From: an uncultured Clostridia bacterium
GTDB lineage: Bacteria; Bacillota; Clostridia; Christensenellales; UBA1242
Direction of reading: 5' to 3'
DNA length: 64,000 nt
Assembly (NCBI GenBank): GCA_934754495.1
Contig: CAKVHW010000004.1
Span: 70,943-134,942 of the forward strand
The notes beneath the pieces were generated by a model. That model had not been told where the DNA came from, did not search any database, and worked only from the letters and a program-made list of their open reading frames with translations. Shown here one piece after another: positions 7,699 through 17,550 of the stretch. The position numbers and the translations under genes were made by a program. Within the stretch, counting starts at the first letter, position 1. Every line of letters starts with the position of its first letter.

Positions 7699-9783
7699 AT
7701 GGAGAATAGAGTATTTAAAACAGAAATAGGTGGCAAAGTTGTTGAAGTTCAAGTTGGCAAATATGCTATGCAAGCAAATGGTCACTGTTTCATTAAGTGT
7801 GGCGATACAGTTGTTATGGCCAACACTTGTATGAGCAAAGAACCTCGTCCGGGCCAGGACTTCTTCCCACTTAGCGTCGATTACGACGAAAAACTTTACG
7901 CAGTTGGCAAAATTCCAGGTGGTTTTAAAAAACGTGAAGGTAGACCAGCAGATAGTGCCATTTTAGTTAGCAGGCTTATTGACCGTCCGCTACGCCCATT
8001 GTTCCCTAAGGGACTTTTCAACGATGTTAGTGTAATTGTTACACCACTTAGTGTAGATTACGATACACCACCAGAACCACTTGCTATGTTTGCAAGTTCG
8101 GTTGCACTTACAGTAAGTGATATTCCTTTTGGTGGCCCTACAGGTAGTGTTCAGGTAGCTTATGTTGATGGCAAGTACATCATCAACCCAAACACCGATC
8201 AAATGGAAGCAAGCCTTATGGACCTTAAAGTTGCTGGCACTAAAGAAGCAATTTTGATGGTTGAAGCAGGGGCAAAAGAAGTATCTGAAGAAGTTATGCT
8301 TCAAGGTATTTTATTTGCTCATGAAGAAATTAAAAAACAAGTTATCTTCCAAGAAGAAATGGCTAAAGTCCTTGGTGTAACAAAAAACGATAAGGTTAAT
8401 TATTACACAATTCCTGAAGAACTTGAAAAAGATGTTAGAGAGTTTGCAACTCCTTTGTTTGTTAAGGTTATGGAAAACTTTAACCGTCACGAAAGAGAAA
8501 AAGCCGAAGAAGAAGCCGATGCTCAAATTCTAGAACATTTTGCAGAAAAATATGGCGAACAAAAACGTGAAATTTTAGACACATGTTATAAAATCAAAAA
8601 AGAAATTATGCGTGCTAAAATTATTAACCAAGGCATCCGCCCAGACGGACGTAAACTTGATGAAATTCGCCCAATTTGGTGCGAAGTAGGCATTTTGCCA
8701 CGTGTTCATGGCAGTGCTGTATTTACTCGTGGTGAAACACAAGTTCTTACAACTGTTACACTTGGTAGCCTAAGTGATATGCAAAAACTTGAAGGTCTTG
8801 ACGAAGAAGATAGCAAGCGTTATATGCATCACTACAATATGCCAGGTTACACAACAGGTGAAGCGAGAGGATTAAAATCAGCTGGTCGTCGTGAAATTGG
8901 TCATGGTGCTCTTGCAGAACGTAGCCTTGTTCCTGTTTTGCCTAGCGAAGAAGAATTCCCTTATGCAATTCGTACTGTAAGTGAAGTACTTAGCAGTAAT
9001 GGTAGCACAAGCCAAGCTAGTGTATGTGGTAGCACATTATCACTAATGCAAGCTGGTGTTCCTATTAAAAAACCAGTTGCTGGTATCGCTATGGGCTTAA
9101 TTAAAGACGAAGCAAGCGGAAAGGTAGCAATTTTGAGTGATATTCAAGGTCTTGAAGACTTCCTTGGCGATATGGACTTTAAAGTTGCTGGTACAAAAGA
9201 TGGTATCACAGCTATCCAAATGGATATTAAGATTAAAGGTATCGATGAAAAGATTTTGCGTGAAGCACTAGAACGTGCAAGACTTGGTCGTCTTCACATT
9301 TTGGGCATTATGCACGATTGCATTGCAGAACCTAATAAAGAACTTAGCCCATTTGCACCTAAGATTATTTCATTCAACATTAACCCAGAAAAAATTAAAG
9401 ATGTTATTGGTTCTGGCGGAAAAACTATTAACAAAATTATCGATGAAACAGGCGTTAAGATTGATATCACTGACGATGGTCATGTTATGGTTTTAGGTGT
9501 TGAACAAGAAAAAATGGACAGAGCAAAAGAAATGATTTTAGGTATTGCTGAAGACCTTGAACTTGACAAAACATACACCGGTACAGTAGATAGAATTCTT
9601 ACTTTTGGTGCATTTGTTGACCTAGGCTACGGCAAGGAAGGCATGATTCACATTTCAAAACTAAGTTCAAAACGTGTTGAAAAAGTAGAAGACGTTGTTA
9701 ATATTGGCGATAAGGTTGAAGTTAAGGTTATCAAGATTGATAAAGGTAAAGTTGACTTAAAACTTATTGGTGTATTCAAATAA
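7699..9783 (+). CDS. pnp: polyribonucleotide nucleotidyltransferase (PNPase)
   Basis: PNPase degrades RNA from the 3' end by phosphorolysis and can add 3' tails. At 694 residues it has the usual length and domain order: first RNase PH-like domain, all-alpha domain, second RNase PH-like domain with the catalytic region around GDMDFKVAGT (about 493-502), KH domain (about 555-612) and S1 domain (about 622-690). GGAG lies 6 nt before the ATG. RNase Y, the main partner endonuclease in Firmicutes, is also in this window. Confidence 0.97.
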   Translation: MENRVFKTEIGGKVVEVQVGKYAMQANGHCFIKCGDTVVMANTCMSKEPRPGQDFFPLSVDYDEKLYAVGKIPGGFKKREGRPADSAILVSRLIDRPLRPLFPKGLFNDVSVIVTPLSVDYDTPPEPLAMFASSVALTVSDIPFGGPTGSVQVAYVDGKYIINPNTDQMEASLMDLKVAGTKEAILMVEAGAKEVSEEVMLQGILFAHEEIKKQVIFQEEMAKVLGVTKNDKVNYYTIPEELEKDVREFATPLFVKVMENFNRHEREKAEEEADAQILEHFAEKYGEQKREILDTCYKIKKEIMRAKIINQGIRPDGRKLDEIRPIWCEVGILPRVHGSAVFTRGETQVLTTVTLGSLSDMQKLEGLDEEDSKRYMHHYNMPGYTTGEARGLKSAGRREIGHGALAERSLVPVLPSEEEFPYAIRTVSEVLSSNGSTSQASVCGSTLSLMQAGVPIKKPVAGIAMGLIKDEASGKVAILSDIQGLEDFLGDMDFKVAGTKDGITAIQMDIKIKGIDEKILREALERARLGRLHILGIMHDCIAEPNKELSPFAPKIISFNINPEKIKDVIGSGGKTINKIIDETGVKIDITDDGHVMVLGVEQEKMDRAKEMILGIAEDLELDKTYTGTVDRILTFGAFVDLGYGKEGMIHISKLSSKRVEKVEDVVNIGDKVEVKVIKIDKGKVDLKLIGVFK

Positions 9784-9796
9784 TTTTAATACTTTA

Positions 9797-9834
9797 TAAA
9801 AAAGACTTGTCATATTTGGCAGGTCTTTTTTTTT
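9797..9834 (+). terminator. terminator after pnp
   Basis: AAAAAAGACTTG with TCA extends into a stem with TGGCAGGTCTTTTT (two G-T pairs), followed by eight or more T's. Confidence 0.85.
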
Positions 9835-9881
9835 CATATTCATTTTAAGTACTACATATTATATTTAAAGTGGAGTAGGCA

Positions 9882-10592
9882 ATGAGTAATCTAAAAAAGT
9901 ATAGAATAGTAAGTAATATATTAATTGTGTTAATGTTAAGTGGACTAATGTATTTTGTTTTTAATATTAACAGCAATTATGTGTTTAATTATGTCAACCC
10001 CGAAGTAATTTATAATGGTGACACAAGCACCAAAAAAGTTAGCCTTATGATTAATGTATATTGGGGCAATGAGTACATAGATGATATACTATGCATACTT
10101 AAAGAAAATGGTGTAAAAACAACGTTTTTCGTGGGTGGCAGTTGGGCTGTAAAGTACCCAGAAATATTAAAAAAAATTGCAAATGATGGTCATGAAATTG
10201 CCAATCATGGTTACTTTCATAAAGACCACGACAAACTATCATATCAACAAAATTATGACGAAATAAAAAAATGCCATGAAGTTGTTAAAAGTATTATCAA
10301 TAAGGACATGAACCTTTTTGCACCACCAAGCGGAGCATTTAACAAAACAACATTAGAAGTTGCTAAAAGCTTGGGCTATAAAACAATTATGTGGACTTAT
10401 GATACAATAGATTGGCGAGATAAAGATGCTAATTTAATATACAACAGAGCAATAAAAGACTTAAAAGGTGGAAATCTTATTCTATCACACCCAACCGAAC
10501 ACACCCTTAAAGCATTGCCTAAAATATTAAAATACTACAAATCACAAGGTTTTACACCAACTACTGTAAGTGATACACTAGGGCTAGTATAA
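9882..10592 (+). CDS. ylxY: YlxY-like polysaccharide deacetylase family protein
   Basis: A 236-residue protein with an N-terminal signal-anchor (about 9-28) and an extracytoplasmic NodB-homology domain. The zinc-binding HxxxH motif is present in EIANHGYFH. The TFDDG motif of active deacetylases is replaced by INVYWGNEY, so the catalytic aspartates are absent. The same replacement and the same position after pnp characterise Bacillus YlxY, a family linked to sporulation genomes. It may therefore bind peptidoglycan rather than deacetylate it. The ribosome binding site is GGAG with start ATG at 9882. Confidence 0.7.
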   Translation: MSNLKKYRIVSNILIVLMLSGLMYFVFNINSNYVFNYVNPEVIYNGDTSTKKVSLMINVYWGNEYIDDILCILKENGVKTTFFVGGSWAVKYPEILKKIANDGHEIANHGYFHKDHDKLSYQQNYDEIKKCHEVVKSIINKDMNLFAPPSGAFNKTTLEVAKSLGYKTIMWTYDTIDWRDKDANLIYNRAIKDLKGGNLILSHPTEHTLKALPKILKYYKSQGFTPTTVSDTLGLV

Positions 10593-10677
10593 CAATATTC
10601 TGGCAAAAATTAACAACATAAAATTAATATAATTTTATTTATATATATTTATTTTGTTTTTTAAATTTTTTAATATG

Positions 10678-10686
10678 TGATATAAT
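10678..10686 (+). promoter_or_regulatory. extended -10 promoter of ftsK
   Basis: TGATATAAT is a TGnTATAAT extended -10 element 19 nt before the start region of ftsK. No good -35 is visible, as is common for this promoter class. Confidence 0.5.
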
Positions 10687-10713
10687 TTGAAAAAACTTGT
10701 ATAGGTGGTTATT

Positions 10714-13542
10714 TTGGCTATTTATTCAAAAAATTCAAATAAAAAATTATCTAAGAGCGCATTAAAGAAAACAGGCATTGCTTTTGTGTCTGTTTTTGGC
10801 GTTTTATTTATCAATTTGGTGTTTAATATTATTCCATTTATAAACTCATTTTTCCTTGGGTTTATGGGACTTTTTACTTATGCGGTGTTTTTATTTAACA
10901 TTGTTATAGGTGTGTTTTTCATATTCGAAAAACAAATTGCCCTTAATGGCAAAACACTAGCACTATTAATTGTAACGTTGTGTTTATTTGTTTGCTTAAT
11001 TCACACCATAATAACTAGTAAGTACATTGATTACACCTATGGCGATTACTTGGTTGCATGCTACAATTCTAAGGTTACAGCAGGTGGATTATTGTTTGGG
11101 ATATTCACATTCCCGGTCGCATTTATTACACATTATATTGGTGCTTGCATTAGTTTTGTTATTGCTATGGTTATTACAATCTCGCTTACAATTGACAGGT
11201 TCCTTACCAAAAAGCAAATTAAGGTATCAAAACCAAAAGTAGTTCCATCAGTAGAACAACCTACAGAAGAACAACAAGATGATGAATACAATCAATTTGA
11301 AGAAGAAGCAGAACAGCAACCAATTCAAACAAAAACAACTGTTGATGACGATATATTTATTAAAGATGACGAACCAGAAGAAAAACGTACTGCTCGTAAG
11401 ATATTAGGCTTAAGAAATTATGCCGACAACGAAGATGAAGAAGAAACAACCCAAAACGAAGAGCCGGAAGAATTTGCTTCATTTAGAAATAAAATACAAC
11501 AATCTGGGAATAAGCCAAGTTTTATTTATCACGGCGATGACAACGAACTTGATAATGACACATCAAATGATTTTGCTCAAACCCCAATAAAAACACAGCC
11601 TAAAGATAGTGCAGATAGTGAAAGAAAACGCAAAATTACTGAGTTTTTAAGTGCAACAAAAGGCGAGTACAAGCCACTTGATGACGACACAACAATAACA
11701 AAACAACAACCTCAAAACGATTTGTATGACGACAACTTCTCATTAAAAAGTTATCAGAAAAACAAGGACAAGTATAATAAGCAAAACGAAGAATTTGATA
11801 AACGTTATGCAAACTTGAAAAACGATAATGATGAGTTTAATTCTGTAAAAATTGACGACTTTGTGTTTAAGCCTGACTTTGGAAATGATGATGACAATAA
11901 TGATAATGATTTTTCGCTTGGCAATAAACCTTTATTTGATAGTCAAAAAACAGGTTATAAACAAGAGCATGGTTTTGAACCAAAACAAGAAACACCAAAA
12001 CGTGAATTTTACAATCAAGTTAGCATGAGTGCAACAGACGGGAAAAATGAAGAAAAACCTAAAATGTATCCTCGCCCTAAAAAGTATAATGCCCCTACAA
12101 CCGAACTACTTAAATACTATCCAAACAACGATGGTGATAGTGTAGAGGAACAACAACAAAAAGGTAGAATGCTTGAGCAAACACTTGAAAGTTTTAAAAT
12201 ACCAGCTAAAATTTCTTCTATTGCACGTGGGCCAGCATTTACCAGATACGAACTTCAAATGCCTGTTGGTATTCCAGTAAAACGTGTACTTGGATTTACT
12301 GATGATATTGCGATGTCACTAGAAAGTAAGGGTAGTATTCGTACTGAAATCCCAATTCCTGGTAAAAATGCATTTGGTGTAGAAGTTCCAAACAAAAAAA
12401 TTTCTACAGTATCGCTTAGAGATGTGTTAGAAAGCAAAAACTTTACAACATCTAAAAGTCCTCTTACATTTGCGCTTGGTCAAGACATTGCCAATGAATC
12501 ACGTGTTTCAAGACTAGACAAAGCCCCACACATGTTGGTGGCAGGTTCTACTGGTAGTGGTAAATCGGTGTGTCTAAACTCTATGCTTATTAGTTGGATT
12601 TTTAAAGCATCACCAGATGACGTAAGGCTTATTCTTATCGACCCAAAACAAGTAGAATTTACACCATATAATGGGCTACCACATTTACTTGTGCCAAATG
12701 TTATTACTAGTACCGAAAAGGCACTTAATGCCATGAGTTGGAGCATTGATGAAATGGAACGCCGTTATTCATTGTTCTCAAAATTTGGTGTTAGAAACAT
12801 TGAAGAATACAACGACACAGTTGAAGTTAAGTCATTCATGGCTGAAAAACTTTATTACATTGTTTTGGTTGTTGACGAACTTGCCGACCTAATGAGCCAA
12901 TCTAAAAAAGAATTTGAAGAAAAAATTATGCGTCTTACTCAAAAGAGTAGAGCTGCCGGAATTCACTTGGTACTAGCCACTCAACGTCCTAGTGTAGACG
13001 TTATTACTGGTACAATTAAAAACAACTTGCCTACACGTATTGCATTTGCAGTTTCTAGTTTTGCCGATAGTAAAACAATCATCGGCGAAAGTGGTGCTGA
13101 AAACTTGCTAGGAAAGGGCGACATGCTATTTGCACCAATTGATTCACCAACACCTTCACGTATTCAAGGCTGTTTTGTTAGTAACGATGAAATTAAGACC
13201 GTGCTTGATTATGTTAAGGAAAACAACGATGCCGTATTCGATAGCGAAATTGAAGACAAAATGTTTAACCGTAATCAAGGTGAACCTGGTGGGTTTGAAG
13301 CAGAACCTAGTGCTGAAGTATTTGACCCACTTATGAAAGATGCCCTTCGTAACTTTATTAAAACCAACAACGCATCTGTTAGTAAGTTGCAAAGGATATT
13401 TAATATTGGCTTTAACAGGGCTGGTAGAATTGTTGACCAGATGGAACATGCTGGCTTTGTATCACCAAAAGATAGCAAAAACAACCGTGTGATTTTCATT
13501 ACGCAACAAGAATTTGAAGAACGCTTTGGAGAAGATTTATAA
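10714..13542 (+). CDS. ftsK: DNA translocase FtsK/SpoIIIE
   Basis: FtsK/SpoIIIE is an ATP-driven DNA pump at the division septum. In spore formers it moves the chromosome into the forespore. Four hydrophobic segments occupy the first 170 residues, followed by an acidic, low-complexity linker (about 175-470). The motor domain has Walker A GSTGSGKS near residue 611 and Walker B VLVVDELADL, and there is a C-terminal gamma winged helix (last 65 residues) for sequence-directed translocation. I place the start at TTG 10714 because AGGTGG (10703-10708) is spaced correctly for it; GTG 10705 lies inside that ribosome binding site. Its stop shares one base with the rimO start. Confidence 0.92.
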   Translation: MAIYSKNSNKKLSKSALKKTGIAFVSVFGVLFINLVFNIIPFINSFFLGFMGLFTYAVFLFNIVIGVFFIFEKQIALNGKTLALLIVTLCLFVCLIHTIITSKYIDYTYGDYLVACYNSKVTAGGLLFGIFTFPVAFITHYIGACISFVIAMVITISLTIDRFLTKKQIKVSKPKVVPSVEQPTEEQQDDEYNQFEEEAEQQPIQTKTTVDDDIFIKDDEPEEKRTARKILGLRNYADNEDEEETTQNEEPEEFASFRNKIQQSGNKPSFIYHGDDNELDNDTSNDFAQTPIKTQPKDSADSERKRKITEFLSATKGEYKPLDDDTTITKQQPQNDLYDDNFSLKSYQKNKDKYNKQNEEFDKRYANLKNDNDEFNSVKIDDFVFKPDFGNDDDNNDNDFSLGNKPLFDSQKTGYKQEHGFEPKQETPKREFYNQVSMSATDGKNEEKPKMYPRPKKYNAPTTELLKYYPNNDGDSVEEQQQKGRMLEQTLESFKIPAKISSIARGPAFTRYELQMPVGIPVKRVLGFTDDIAMSLESKGSIRTEIPIPGKNAFGVEVPNKKISTVSLRDVLESKNFTTSKSPLTFALGQDIANESRVSRLDKAPHMLVAGSTGSGKSVCLNSMLISWIFKASPDDVRLILIDPKQVEFTPYNGLPHLLVPNVITSTEKALNAMSWSIDEMERRYSLFSKFGVRNIEEYNDTVEVKSFMAEKLYYIVLVVDELADLMSQSKKEFEEKIMRLTQKSRAAGIHLVLATQRPSVDVITGTIKNNLPTRIAFAVSSFADSKTIIGESGAENLLGKGDMLFAPIDSPTPSRIQGCFVSNDEIKTVLDYVKENNDAVFDSEIEDKMFNRNQGEPGGFEAEPSAEVFDPLMKDALRNFIKTNNASVSKLQRIFNIGFNRAGRIVDQMEHAGFVSPKDSKNNRVIFITQQEFEERFGEDL

Positions 13543-14864
13543 TGACACTTAAAGAACTTAAAGAAAAAAAGGTTGGTTTTATTTCGCTTGGTTGCGATAA
13601 AAACCGTGTTGACCTAGAAAAAATGATATTTGCTTTTAGCAATGCAGGCTTTGAAATTGTAAATTCTTACGAAGAAGCTAATATTATTGTTATTAACACT
13701 TGTGCTTTCATACTTGATGCAAGAAAGGAGAGTGTTAATACAATACTTGAAACAATACCATTAAAACAACTAAACCTAGAAAAACTTATTGTTACAGGCT
13801 GTTTAAACAACCTTAACTTTACCGATTTAAAAGAAAGCATGCCAGAAGTTGATGCTTTTGTTCCACTAAAGGAAAATGAACATATTGTTGAGATTGTAGC
13901 AAACTTGTATGGTGTTAAGACTAAAGGTCTTTCATCCGATATGAAAGAAAATGGCAGAGTTCTTACAACACCAAAGCACTATGCATACTTAAAAATTGCC
14001 GATGGATGCGATAATTTTTGCACCTATTGCACAATTCCTTACATTAGGGGGCGATACAAAAGCGAACCTATGGACAAGGTGCTAAAAGAAGCAAACAATC
14101 TTGTTAAAAATGGCACTAAGGAAATAATTTTAGTAGCACAAGATGTTACAAAATATGGTGCCGACTTTGCTGGAAAGCCACAGCTTGTAGAACTTTTACA
14201 AGAACTTTCAAAAATTGAAGGGCTAAATAAGATAAGATTACTTTATTGTTATCCTGACCTTATTGATGACAGATTAATAAATGAAATTGCTAGTAATAAT
14301 AAAGTGACAAAATACATTGATATTCCACTTCAACACATTAGCAATAATATATTAAGACGAATGAATAGACGTGTTAATAAGGAACAAATTTTAAATATAA
14401 TTGCAAAATTAAGACATGCTTGCCCAGACATTAGAATAAGGTCAACATTTATACTTGGTTTCCCAGGGGAAACGAGTGATGACTTTAATGAATTACTAGA
14501 CTTTATAAAAACCGAAAAACTAGACTATGTAGGCTTCTTTAAATACAGCAAAGAAGAAGGAACACCTGCTAGCAAGATGCCAAATCAAGTTCCCGCTAAG
14601 GTGAAAACCGAACGACTAAAACTAATAAGCAATGCTCAATTTGAAGTTGTTAAAGAAAAAAACAAACACCTAATAGGCAAAACATTTGATTGCGTATTAG
14701 ACTTTGTTCAAAATGGCAATGCATACTTTAGAAGCGAATACTTGTGCCCACTTGTTGACCCAATTATAGTTACTTACGATAGGGGTGACCTAAAGATAGG
14801 CGAATACTACAAGGTTAAAATTGTAGATTACAAAAAATATGATTTAATAGGAGAATTATTATGA
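13542..14864 (+). CDS. rimO: ribosomal protein S12 methylthiotransferase RimO
   Basis: RimO is a radical-SAM enzyme that adds a methylthio group to an aspartate of ribosomal protein S12. The 440-residue protein has the N-terminal UPF0004 domain with cysteines in SLGCDKN and NTCAF, the radical-SAM cluster CDNFCTYC (about 156-163) and a C-terminal TRAM domain. The opening VGFISLGCDKNRVD is typical of RimO rather than MiaB. The true MiaB lies at 19989-21308. The gene overlaps ftsK by one base and pgsA by four, so translation is coupled. Confidence 0.93.
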   Translation: MTLKELKEKKVGFISLGCDKNRVDLEKMIFAFSNAGFEIVNSYEEANIIVINTCAFILDARKESVNTILETIPLKQLNLEKLIVTGCLNNLNFTDLKESMPEVDAFVPLKENEHIVEIVANLYGVKTKGLSSDMKENGRVLTTPKHYAYLKIADGCDNFCTYCTIPYIRGRYKSEPMDKVLKEANNLVKNGTKEIILVAQDVTKYGADFAGKPQLVELLQELSKIEGLNKIRLLYCYPDLIDDRLINEIASNNKVTKYIDIPLQHISNNILRRMNRRVNKEQILNIIAKLRHACPDIRIRSTFILGFPGETSDDFNELLDFIKTEKLDYVGFFKYSKEEGTPASKMPNQVPAKVKTERLKLISNAQFEVVKEKNKHLIGKTFDCVLDFVQNGNAYFRSEYLCPLVDPIIVTYDRGDLKIGEYYKVKIVDYKKYDLIGELL

Positions 14865-15442
14865 ATTTACCAAATAGAATAACATTAGTTAGAATATTAC
14901 TAATACCGCTTGTTATGTTTTTTTATCTAGCGGACTTTATACCATATGGAAAGGCGATTGCAATCTTTCTTTTTGTACTCGCAGCTTATACTGACCACTT
15001 AGATGGCTCTATTGCAAGAAAACGCAATTTAGTAACTGATTTGGGTAAATTTCTTGACCCGATTGCTGATAAACTTTTGGTATCCGCAGCCTTATTTTTA
15101 ATTATCTGCGATGGAACAATTGCTTCTCCATGGGGTGTAATAATCGCAACAATTATTATTGGTAGAGAATTTATGGTTTCGGCATTACGTATGGTTGCTG
15201 TAAGAAAGGGTATTGTTGTTGCTGCAGACTTTTGGGGAAAACTAAAAACAGCAGTAACAGATGTGGCTTTACCTCTATTCATGTTTGTTGCTTTGGCAAA
15301 TCAATACGAATTTTTAGGCAATACATGGTTAACCGTATTTACAATCATCTCATATGTTGCGATGGGCATTGCTACACTTCTTACAATAATGTCTGGAGTT
15401 AACTATATTGTAAAAAACAAAGATGTTTTCAAACAAGATTAA
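14861..15442 (+). CDS. pgsA: CDP-diacylglycerol-glycerol-3-phosphate 3-phosphatidyltransferase
   Basis: This membrane enzyme makes phosphatidylglycerophosphate, the first committed step to phosphatidylglycerol and cardiolipin. The 193-residue protein has several hydrophobic helices. The CDP-alcohol phosphotransferase signature appears near residues 46-66 as D-H-x-DGxxAR followed by GxxxDPxxD (TDHLDGSIARKR ... GKFLDPIADK). The first Asp-Gly pair of the usual DxxDG reads TDHLDG here, which fits. The ATG overlaps the rimO stop as ATGA. The order pgsA-cinA-recA matches Bacillus. Confidence 0.93.
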   Translation: MNLPNRITLVRILLIPLVMFFYLADFIPYGKAIAIFLFVLAAYTDHLDGSIARKRNLVTDLGKFLDPIADKLLVSAALFLIICDGTIASPWGVIIATIIIGREFMVSALRMVAVRKGIVVAADFWGKLKTAVTDVALPLFMFVALANQYEFLGNTWLTVFTIISYVAMGIATLLTIMSGVNYIVKNKDVFKQD

Positions 15443-15472
15443 TTTTTAATCAAATAAAAAAAGTAAATTAAA

Positions 15473-16492
15473 ATGAAAATAAATTGCATATATGTTTCCA
15501 ACAATTTAATAAGCTCATACCAAAATGAAACACTTGAACTTTTGGCAAAAGAATTGCTCACCTTTGGTTTAACATTCAATAGTGTTAAATTTCTAAAAAA
15601 CGACAGTGAGCAAGTTTTGTCGTGTCTAAAAGGTGATGATGCTAATTTAAATATTGTTGTAACAGACTGCAATTTATTTTTTAATGCCGAAAGTGATAAT
15701 GCGGTTGTAATTAAAGACGATTTAAAAGAATTAAAACAGAATTTTATAGAGAAAATTGTTCCGCATATTATGACAAATGGCACAACTCAAACCACAATGT
15801 TAAAAGTTTTTGGAATACCAGAAAAAGAGATTTTAAGTGCCATAAACGATATCGTAACTGCCAACTCAGAAATTCATCTTACAACATACTCAAAAGACCT
15901 TGATACTACAATTGTGGTTATTTACGATGCCAACACCAACCAACAACAGCTGAACAACTTTATTGCAAGCATATACGAAAGACTAAGAAAATTTATTTAT
16001 TCCGATGAAGATACAAGCTTGTACCAATTGGCACTTGACCTTCTTACAATAGGGAATAAGACACTTAGCATATTTGAAACAATAACCGGTGGCAATATTT
16101 CAAGTGAGTTTAACATGTGTAATTTTACACCTAGCCTTATTTCACAAGCAAATGCCACGAATAATGAAACAACACTTGTTAAGGATTATGGTGTTAATGC
16201 CGGCATTATTAAGAAATATGGACTAGTATCAGTAGAAAATACTTACGAAATTGCATCAGCTATTTTGGAGAAAAAACCAAACGATGTTGTGCTAGTGACA
16301 TGTGGCGATATTCAAGACGATAAAAATGTGTGCTATATTGCCATTGGCGATAGTGAGGGCATTCATGTTTACAAAAATTCATATGGTGGTAGCAAAAAAC
16401 AAATTGTTAACACCATATCAAAATGTGCAGTTTTTTATTTAGTTAAAAAACTTAAGCAAAATGATTTGTTTTTTAACAAAATTTATGTATAA
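15473..16492 (+). CDS. cinA: CinA-like protein, diverged
   Basis: CinA proteins (competence/damage-inducible family) combine an N-terminal MoeA-like domain with a C-terminal NMN deamidase domain, and cinA commonly precedes recA. This 339-residue protein is shorter than the usual ~410. Its C-terminal part (about 180-335) follows the CinA pattern, with a FETITGGN stretch where active enzymes have AESCTGG, then DYGV...YGLVSVENTYEIA, and VLVTCGDI where AVTGIAGP is expected. The N-terminal part is barely recognisable. The name rests mainly on the C-terminal pattern plus its place between pgsA and recA. Deamidase activity is doubtful because the catalytic serine region has changed. Confidence 0.65.
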   Translation: MKINCIYVSNNLISSYQNETLELLAKELLTFGLTFNSVKFLKNDSEQVLSCLKGDDANLNIVVTDCNLFFNAESDNAVVIKDDLKELKQNFIEKIVPHIMTNGTTQTTMLKVFGIPEKEILSAINDIVTANSEIHLTTYSKDLDTTIVVIYDANTNQQQLNNFIASIYERLRKFIYSDEDTSLYQLALDLLTIGNKTLSIFETITGGNISSEFNMCNFTPSLISQANATNNETTLVKDYGVNAGIIKKYGLVSVENTYEIASAILEKKPNDVVLVTCGDIQDDKNVCYIAIGDSEGIHVYKNSYGGSKKQIVNTISKCAVFYLVKKLKQNDLFFNKIYV

Positions 16493-16493
16493 T
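16466..16493 (+). promoter_or_regulatory. recA promoter
   Basis: TTGTTT (16466-16471) and TATAAT (16488-16493) are 16 nt apart, lying over the end of cinA. Confidence 0.6.
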
Positions 16494-16501
16494 ATATTTA
16501 T

Positions 16502-16515
16502 AAAACATATGTTTG
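16502..16515 (+). promoter_or_regulatory. LexA-binding (SOS) box of recA
   Basis: AAAACATATGTTTG is close to the Gram-positive SOS box consensus CGAACATATGTTCG and keeps the central ACATATGT. It overlaps the expected transcription start, where LexA would block RNA polymerase. A matching box lies before lexA. Confidence 0.6.
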
Positions 16516-16534
16516 ATAAAAGGATGAAAAAGTA

Positions 16535-17524
16535 ATGAACGAAGACAAGAAAAAACAATTAGAACAAGCCATTCTTGCCATTGAGAAACAATTCGGCAAG
16601 GGTAGTATTATGAAACTTAGCGATGGGGCAAGCACACAAATTGATGTTATCCCTACAGGCTGTCTTACACTTGATTACGCCCTAGGTATTGGCGGCGTTC
16701 CACGTGGAAGAATTATAGAAATTTATGGCCCAGAAAGTAGTGGTAAAACTACTGTTGCACTTCATATTTTGGCAGAAGCTCAAAAACTTGGCGGAACAGC
16801 AGCATTTATTGATGCCGAACATGCTCTAGACCCATCTTATGCTGAAAAACTTGGTGTAAATATTAATGAACTTTACATCAGCCAACCAGATAATGGTGAA
16901 CAAGCACTTGATATTTGTGAAGCCCTTGTAAAAAGTGCCGCTGTTGACGTAGTGGTTGTTGACTCAGTTGCCGCACTTACACCTAAGGCAGAAATTGAAG
17001 GTGAAATGGGTGACAACTTTATTGGCACACAAGCACGTCTTATGAGCCAAGCACTAAGAAAACTTACCGCTATTACCAACAAAAGCAAAGCATGTGTCAT
17101 TTTTATTAACCAACTTCGTGATAAAATTGGCGTAATTTATGGTAGCCCAGAAACAACCACTGGTGGTAAGGCTCTTAAATTTTATTCATCAGTTAGACTT
17201 GATGTAAGAAAAGTTGATACAATTAAAGATGGTGAAAACATTATTGGTAACCGCACACGCATTAAGGTTGTTAAAAATAAAATGGCACCTCCATTCCGTA
17301 CAGCAGAATTTGATATTCTATACGGCAAGGGAATTAATCGTGAAGGTTGTATTATAGATATGGCTATTAATTGCGACATTGTTCAAAAAAGTGGTTCTTG
17401 GTATAGTTACAATGGCGAAAAGATTGGACAAGGTAAAGAAAATGTAAGATTGTTCTTACAAGCACATCCCGAAATTTTCAGTGAAGTTGAAAGTCAAATA
17501 AAAGCAAAAATGGGAATTAACTAA
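16535..17524 (+). CDS. recA: recombinase A
   Basis: RecA forms filaments on single-stranded DNA, carries out strand exchange and triggers LexA self-cleavage. The 329-residue protein carries Walker [10 protein letters not shown] (about 64-72), the MAW-type region EGEMGD, the L2 region [10 protein letters not shown], and the usual C-terminal domain, slightly short because the acidic tail seen in some RecA proteins is missing. GGATG precedes the ATG by about 9 nt. The stop codon lies inside the terminator stem. Confidence 0.98.
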   Translation: MNEDKKKQLEQAILAIEKQFGKGSIMKLSDGASTQIDVIPTGCLTLDYALGIGGVPRGRIIEIYGPESSGKTTVALHILAEAQKLGGTAAFIDAEHALDPSYAEKLGVNINELYISQPDNGEQALDICEALVKSAAVDVVVVDSVAALTPKAEIEGEMGDNFIGTQARLMSQALRKLTAITNKSKACVIFINQLRDKIGVIYGSPETTTGGKALKFYSSVRLDVRKVDTIKDGENIIGNRTRIKVVKNKMAPPFRTAEFDILYGKGINREGCIIDMAINCDIVQKSGSWYSYNGEKIGQGKENVRLFLQAHPEIFSEVESQIKAKMGIN

Positions 17525-17538
17525 TTCCCATTTTTTTT
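17506..17538. terminator. bidirectional terminator between recA and the PBP gene
   Basis: AAAAATGGGAATTA (17506-17519) is perfectly complementary to TAATTCCCATTTTT (17522-17535), with A/T-runs on both sides. It covers the recA stop and serves the convergent PBP gene as well. Confidence 0.85.
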
Positions 17539-17550
17539 GTTTTAAAATAA

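Noticed and set aside
7990..8304. Cys/Trp-rich minus-strand frame inside pnp
   Set aside because: It is the antisense shadow of a conserved gene with no ribosome binding site.
16535..17524. Short RecA C-terminus as truncation
   Set aside because: All catalytic regions are present; acidic tails vary in length among RecA proteins.
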